Assembly: GCA_052038315.1 (NCBI GenBank)
Contig: JBQGCF010000241.1
Location: forward strand, 1-9,629
Direction: 5' to 3'
From: Iamia sp052038315
GTDB lineage: Bacteria > Actinomycetota > Acidimicrobiia > Acidimicrobiales > Iamiaceae
DNA: 9,629 nucleotides
Under the pieces are notes generated by a model that saw only the letters and a program-made list of their open reading frames with translations, made no database searches and was not told where the DNA came from. The translations under genes and the position numbers were made by a program. Below are positions 7,176 through 9,629 of the stretch, piece by piece. How positions within the stretch are numbered: the stretch's first letter is position 1; every line of letters begins with the position of its first letter.

Positions 7176-7181
7176 TCCCCT
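7176..7181 (-). promoter_or_regulatory. Ribosome binding site of the first WxL-like gene
   Basis: AGGGGA on the minus strand, 7 nt before ATG 7168, in an A-rich, probably unpaired stretch. It supports this start over the upstream in-frame codons. Confidence 0.65.
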
Positions 7182-7199
7182 TTGCCCGTATGTGTTGTG

Positions 7200-7218
7200 T
7201 GGCGCCCTGTTGGCGCCA
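7200..7218 (-). promoter_or_regulatory. Leader hairpin upstream of the first WxL-like gene
   Basis: The arms tggcgcc (7200-7206) and ggcgcca (7212-7218) pair perfectly around a 5-nt loop. In the predicted leader RNA the hairpin lies about 30 nt before the start codon and leaves the Shine-Dalgarno region free, so it may stabilise the mRNA or shape initiation. Confidence 0.5.
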
Positions 7219-7273
7219 TCCCCAAGCCCACACCGCAACCCACAACCACCCCGGGTACGGCGTGTCCGCCGGC

Positions 7274-7302
7274 ACACTACGCACGGTCACTGCAAAAGAC
7301 AA
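7274..7302 (-). promoter_or_regulatory. Candidate housekeeping-sigma promoter of the surface-protein unit
   Basis: On the minus strand TTGTCT (7302-7297) and TAGTGT (7279-7274) are separated by exactly 17 nt, a sigma-70-type arrangement with reasonable matches to TTGACA and TANNNT. A transcript would begin near 7267 and have a leader of about 100 nt before ATG 7168. It is the only such pair I found in this region. No other promoter is visible down to the left edge, which fits one transcription unit of five genes. Confidence 0.5.
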
Positions 7303-7404
7303 GCGATATTCGGCGTTATCCCTGGTAAACGGCACGTACCGCCGGTAAAACAGAACCTGTTCTCACGCACGGCGCGATCCGCGCCACCAATAGAAAGGGT
7401 GCGG

Positions 7405-7427
7405 CTGACAGATGTCACATCTGTCAG
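7405..7427 (-). terminator. Perfect 23-nt palindrome over the permease stop: terminator or operator
   Basis: ctgacagatgt (7405-7415), c (7416), acatctgtcag (7417-7427): 11-bp perfect arms around one base. As minus-strand RNA it can fold into a 9-bp stem with a 5-nt loop that includes the TGA stop of the ABC permease, followed by a pyrimidine-rich CCGCACCCUUUCUAUU, so it could end the ABC operon. A single-base centre and 11-bp arms are equally typical of a protein-binding operator (TetR- or GntR-like size). It lies about 100 bp upstream of the candidate -35 box, so both roles remain open. Confidence 0.55.
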
Positions 7428-8287
7428 AGATCGCGACGCTGGAAGGCCAGGGCGGCCAGCCCGCCGACGAGGAGGAGCCACGTCAGGGCCCACAGCAGGT
7501 AGGCGGGGGTGAGCGACACCGCGCTGAGGAACGGGAAGGCCTCGGCGTCCTCGGGGCCCATCTCGACCAGGGCCGAGGGGTCCTGGAAGGCGTGCATGGC
7601 GCCCCGCCACAGCCCGTCGGTCGGCAGGAGGATGCGGGAGATCGTGCCCACCCGTTCCACGCTCTCGTTGCCCAGCGAGGCACCGATGCCGCCGACCACG
7701 CCGGCGATCCACGTCGACCCGAACAGCCCGACGGTGACGACGCCCGAGGCCATGGGCGAGATCGCCGTCGACAGCAGCACGGCGAGGGTCAGCAGGAGGA
7801 CCGTCTGGGCGGCGAGCAGGGCCAGGGCGGTGACGATCTGCGGCGGCCAGTAGTCGACCGTCGCCCGCACGACCAGGCACTGGGCCAGCCCGGCGACCAC
7901 GACGAAGCCGGTGCCGAAGGCCACCAGCCCGAGCCACTTGCCGGCGAGCAGCTCGACCCGGCGGATCGGCCGGGCCAGCACGGCGAGGGCGGTGCCCGAC
8001 TCGGTCTCCCCCGCCAGCGTCGGGCCGGCGAGGAAGGCGGTGCCCAGGGCGGCGATGAGGCTGAAGCCGAACATCACCAGGTTGAGCATGATCGAGGCGG
8101 TCAGCCGGGCCTCGCCGCTCGTGAGCGTCTCGTCGCCCTGCTGGGCGGCGTCGAGCCGGGAGAAGCCCCACCCGCTGAGCGCCAGCAGGACGACGGTGAG
8201 GCCGACCAGGGCGAGCAGCACCCGCCGGCGCGACGCCTCCCGCAGGGTCAGGGCGGCGACGGTGCGGATCGTCCGGAACGAGATCAC
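7424..8287 (-). CDS. ABC-2 type transporter permease
   Basis: A 287-residue integral membrane protein starting with GTG at 8287-8285. An AGGAG-like sequence is just upstream, inside the ATPase gene. About six membrane helices are visible, near residues 23-42, 65-90, 115-140, 150-175, 180-203 and 263-282. The ABC-2 permease hallmark is clear: a Glu-rich turn after helix 2 (GPTLAGETESGTALAVLARP, 88-107) followed by IRR and a hydrophilic-to-helix transition (VELLAGKWLG). The large loop at about 204-260 is probably outside. It forms the channel of an exporter with the ATPase whose stop it overlaps by 4 nt (GTGA). The substrate cannot be told from sequence; related systems export drugs, lipids or peptides, or act in copper/nitrous-oxide maturation. 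The stop codon lies inside the palindrome at 7405-7427. Confidence 0.92.
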   Translation of the reverse strand: MISFRTIRTVAALTLREASRRRVLLALVGLTVVLLALSGWGFSRLDAAQQGDETLTSGEARLTASIMLNLVMFGFSLIAALGTAFLAGPTLAGETESGTALAVLARPIRRVELLAGKWLGLVAFGTGFVVVAGLAQCLVVRATVDYWPPQIVTALALLAAQTVLLLTLAVLLSTAISPMASGVVTVGLFGSTWIAGVVGGIGASLGNESVERVGTISRILLPTDGLWRGAMHAFQDPSALVEMGPEDAEAFPFLSAVSLTPAYLLWALTWLLLVGGLAALAFQRRDL

Positions 8288-9213
8288 TGCTCTCCTCTCA
8301 GGATGCCGAGGAGGCGCTCCTCCAGGCTGATGCGGGCGGGTTCGACGGCGTGGACGCGCACGCCGAGGGCGACCAGGTCGGCCACCAGGTCGGGGACCGC
8401 GGTGTCGTCGGCTGGCCCGTCAACGGCCGGCTCGTCGTCGGCGGGCAGGGCGACGGTGACCTCGTCGCCCACCCGGTGGACGGCGCCGGTGGCGGCCCGT
8501 CGGGTCTCGGCCGCCGGCGTCAGGCCGGTCAGGTGGAGCTTCACCTCGCGCTGGCCGAGCAGCTCGGCGAGGGTGCCGGCCGCCGCCACCCGGCCGCGGT
8601 CGAGGATGACCACCCGGTCGCACACCCGCTCGACCTCGCCGATCAGGTGCGAGTTGAGCAGCACGGCGACGCCCTGCTCCCGCAGCCCGAGGACGATGTC
8701 GCGCACGTCGACCCGGCCGAGCGGGTCGAGGGCGCTGGTCGGCTCGTCGAGCACCACCAGCTCGGGCCGGGCGACCAGCGCCACCGCCAGCCCGAGCCGC
8801 TGCTGCATGCCCTTGGAGAAGCCGCCGACCCGGTCGCCGGTCCGCTCCCCCAGGCCGACCAGCTCGAGTCGCTCGCGCTGCTCGGCCGCGCTCACCGCCA
8901 CCCCCGAGAGGCGCACGTGGAGGGCGACGACCTCGGCGGCGCTCAGCCAGGGCTGGTAGCGGAACAGCTCGGGCAGGTACCCGACCGGCCGCCGCGCCGC
9001 CGGGTCGGTCGTGGGCCGGCCGAGGATCATGGCCTCGCCGGCGTCGGGGTGGACGAGCCCCAGCACCATCTTGATCACGGTGGTCTTGCCCGCCCCGTTG
9101 GGGCCGAGCAGCCCGACCACCTCGCCCCGCCCCACCTCGAGCGACACGTCGTGGACCGCCGGTCGCGAGCCGTAGGCCTTGCGCAGCCCGGAGGCCCAGA
9201 GCGCGGCGCTCAC
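8284..9213 (-). CDS. ABC transporter ATP-binding protein
   Basis: A 309-residue ATPase, start GTG 9213-9211. Motifs in order: Walker A GPNGAGKT (37-44); a Q-loop position read as GYLPE (78-82), with Glu in place of Gln as in many exporters of this class; signature FSKGMQQRL (132-140) in place of LSGGQ; Walker B and catalytic Glu LVVLDEPTSALDP (152-164); H-switch NSHL with H189. The C-terminal tail (about 222-309) beyond the nucleotide-binding domain is a small alpha/beta extension like DUF4162-type tails, with an acidic insert (ADDEPAVDGPADD). All catalytic residues are present, so it should hydrolyse ATP and power the permease directly downstream. It overlaps both neighbours by GTGA and has no evident Shine-Dalgarno of its own, which suggests translational coupling to the upstream gene. 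Confidence 0.95.
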   Translation of the reverse strand: MSAALWASGLRKAYGSRPAVHDVSLEVGRGEVVGLLGPNGAGKTTVIKMVLGLVHPDAGEAMILGRPTTDPAARRPVGYLPELFRYQPWLSAAEVVALHVRLSGVAVSAAEQRERLELVGLGERTGDRVGGFSKGMQQRLGLAVALVARPELVVLDEPTSALDPLGRVDVRDIVLGLREQGVAVLLNSHLIGEVERVCDRVVILDRGRVAAAGTLAELLGQREVKLHLTGLTPAAETRRAATGAVHRVGDEVTVALPADDEPAVDGPADDTAVPDLVADLVALGVRVHAVEPARISLEERLLGILRGEQ

Positions 9214-9629
9214 CGGAGGTCCCGGGCGACGGTCAGGACCTCGTCGGCGTCGAGCGGGCCGGCGACCACGGTGACCACGCCGTCGTCGACCCAGGCCACC
9301 GCGGCCAGCGACCGGTCCCGAGTCGACAGGACGGTGGCCGGCACGCCGTCGACCTCGGTCGTCTCGACGGTGACCCGGCCCTCGGGCACCGGGAAGGGCA
9401 GGGTCGAGCCCCCCGACCCGAAGGTCCGCAGCGAGGAGGCCACCGCATCGGGCAGCCCGGGGAGGGAGAGGAGGTGGTCGCGCAGCTCCTCGAAGGGCAC
9501 ACCGCCGGCCGACTCGGCCCGGGGGGCGCGGGCCCGCCCGACGATCAGGTCCGGCCGGCCCCCCCCCCCCTCCCCCAGCAGGGCGACGCCCGGCCCCACC
9601 ACCAGCCCGGGCCGGCGGCCGTCGAGCTC
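9210..9629 (-). CDS. Partial DUF4367/LolA-like protein upstream of ABC exporter (5' end outside window)
   Basis: The last 139 residues of a protein whose beginning lies to the right of the window: the frame is open to base 9629. The GTG at 9602 is not a convincing start. The visible part has the sequence style of the C-terminal domain of DUF4367 or LolA/RseB-like proteins: PEGRVTVETTEVDGVPATVL, then AAVAWVDDGVVTVVAGPLDA and DEVLTVARDL, a short strand-strand-helix ending. Such proteins are frequently encoded beside ABC-2 exporters in actinobacteria and are thought to sit outside the membrane. Its TGA overlaps the GTG of the ATPase by 4 nt, so it is in the same operon. A G(12) tract at 9559-9570 lies in the visible N-terminal part. 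The family assignment is tentative. Confidence 0.7.
   Translation of the reverse strand, partial: ELDGRRPGLVVGPGVALLGEGGGGRPDLIVGRARAPRAESAGGVPFEELRDHLLSLPGLPDAVASSLRTFGSGGSTLPFPVPEGRVTVETTEVDGVPATVLSTRDRSLAAVAWVDDGVVTVVAGPLDADEVLTVARDLR
9559..9570 (-). repeat. G(12) homopolymer in the partial DUF4367-like gene
   Basis: Twelve C on plus, G(12) in the coding strand, giving EGGGGRP in the protein. The frame downstream is the one that reads into the ATPase overlap, so the sequence as given is consistent. It may be a slippage site or an assembly length error. Confidence 0.75.

Larger units (their letters stand above)
7169..7423 (-). other. 255-nt intergenic control region and 5' leader
   Basis: No gene is supportable here on either strand. 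From right to left it contains the lower half of the palindrome at 7405-7427, a short inverted repeat (7347-7363), two GGTAAA direct repeats 20 bp apart (7324 and 7344, read on plus), an imperfect palindrome cggcacgtaccg (7330-7341), a promoter candidate (7274-7302) and a G-rich leader of about 100 nt. The stretch 7280-7370 is richer in A and T than anything else in the window, as expected for a promoter region. Confidence 0.7.

Noticed and set aside
7169..7300. Riboswitch such as c-di-GMP or c-di-AMP type controlling wall proteins
   Set aside because: Only short chance matches (GGGCAAA) are present; none of the conserved cores is complete.
7347..7363. LexA/SOS-type box (GAAC...GTTC)
   Set aside because: The half-sites are separated by 2 nt, whereas the actinobacterial SOS box requires 4.
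1..9629. tRNA, rRNA, CRISPR array, insertion sequence or attachment site
   Set aside because: No cloverleaf, rRNA segment, spaced repeats, transposase or terminal inverted repeats were seen on either strand.

Overview
This is a high-GC window in which every supportable gene lies on the minus strand, so transcription runs from right to left. Very high GC, GTG and TTG starts, TGA stops with GTGA and TGATG overlaps, and secreted Ala/Gly/Thr/Val-rich beta-sandwich proteins all point to an actinomycete-type bacterium (Actinomycetota). A deep lineage such as Acidimicrobiia is possible, but that is an inference from style; no taxonomic marker is present.

Right part (7424-9629): the end of an ABC exporter operon. 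A secreted or membrane-attached protein, cut by the window edge and resembling the C-terminal part of DUF4367/LolA-like proteins, is followed by an ABC ATPase and an ABC-2 type permease. The genes are joined by two 4-nt GTGA stop/start overlaps. A perfect 11+1+11 palindrome lies over the permease stop codon.

Middle (7169-7423): the only sizeable intergenic region. It holds a good -35/-10 pair (TTGTCT-17-TAGTGT), direct repeats and small inverted repeats, and a roughly 100-nt G-rich leader with a 7-bp hairpin and a good Shine-Dalgarno sequence.

Left part (1-7168): five consecutive secreted or membrane genes, probably one transcription unit. In transcription order they are: two surface proteins sharing a C-terminal domain that looks like a diverged, cysteine-rich WxL domain (502 and 738 aa); a signal-peptide/DUF916-like/membrane-anchor protein that looks like a WxL-interacting protein (361 aa); a two-helix membrane protein with extracellular beta-sandwich domains (526 aa); and a secreted protein whose end lies outside the window (at least 217 aa). 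The combination of WxL-type proteins with a DUF916-type anchor is best known from cell-surface loci of low-GC Gram-positives. The main interest of the window is therefore a WxL-like cell-surface system in a high-GC organism, with its own cysteine pattern, an internal hairpin that may set gene dosage, and a G(11) tract in one signal peptide that could be a phase-variation switch.
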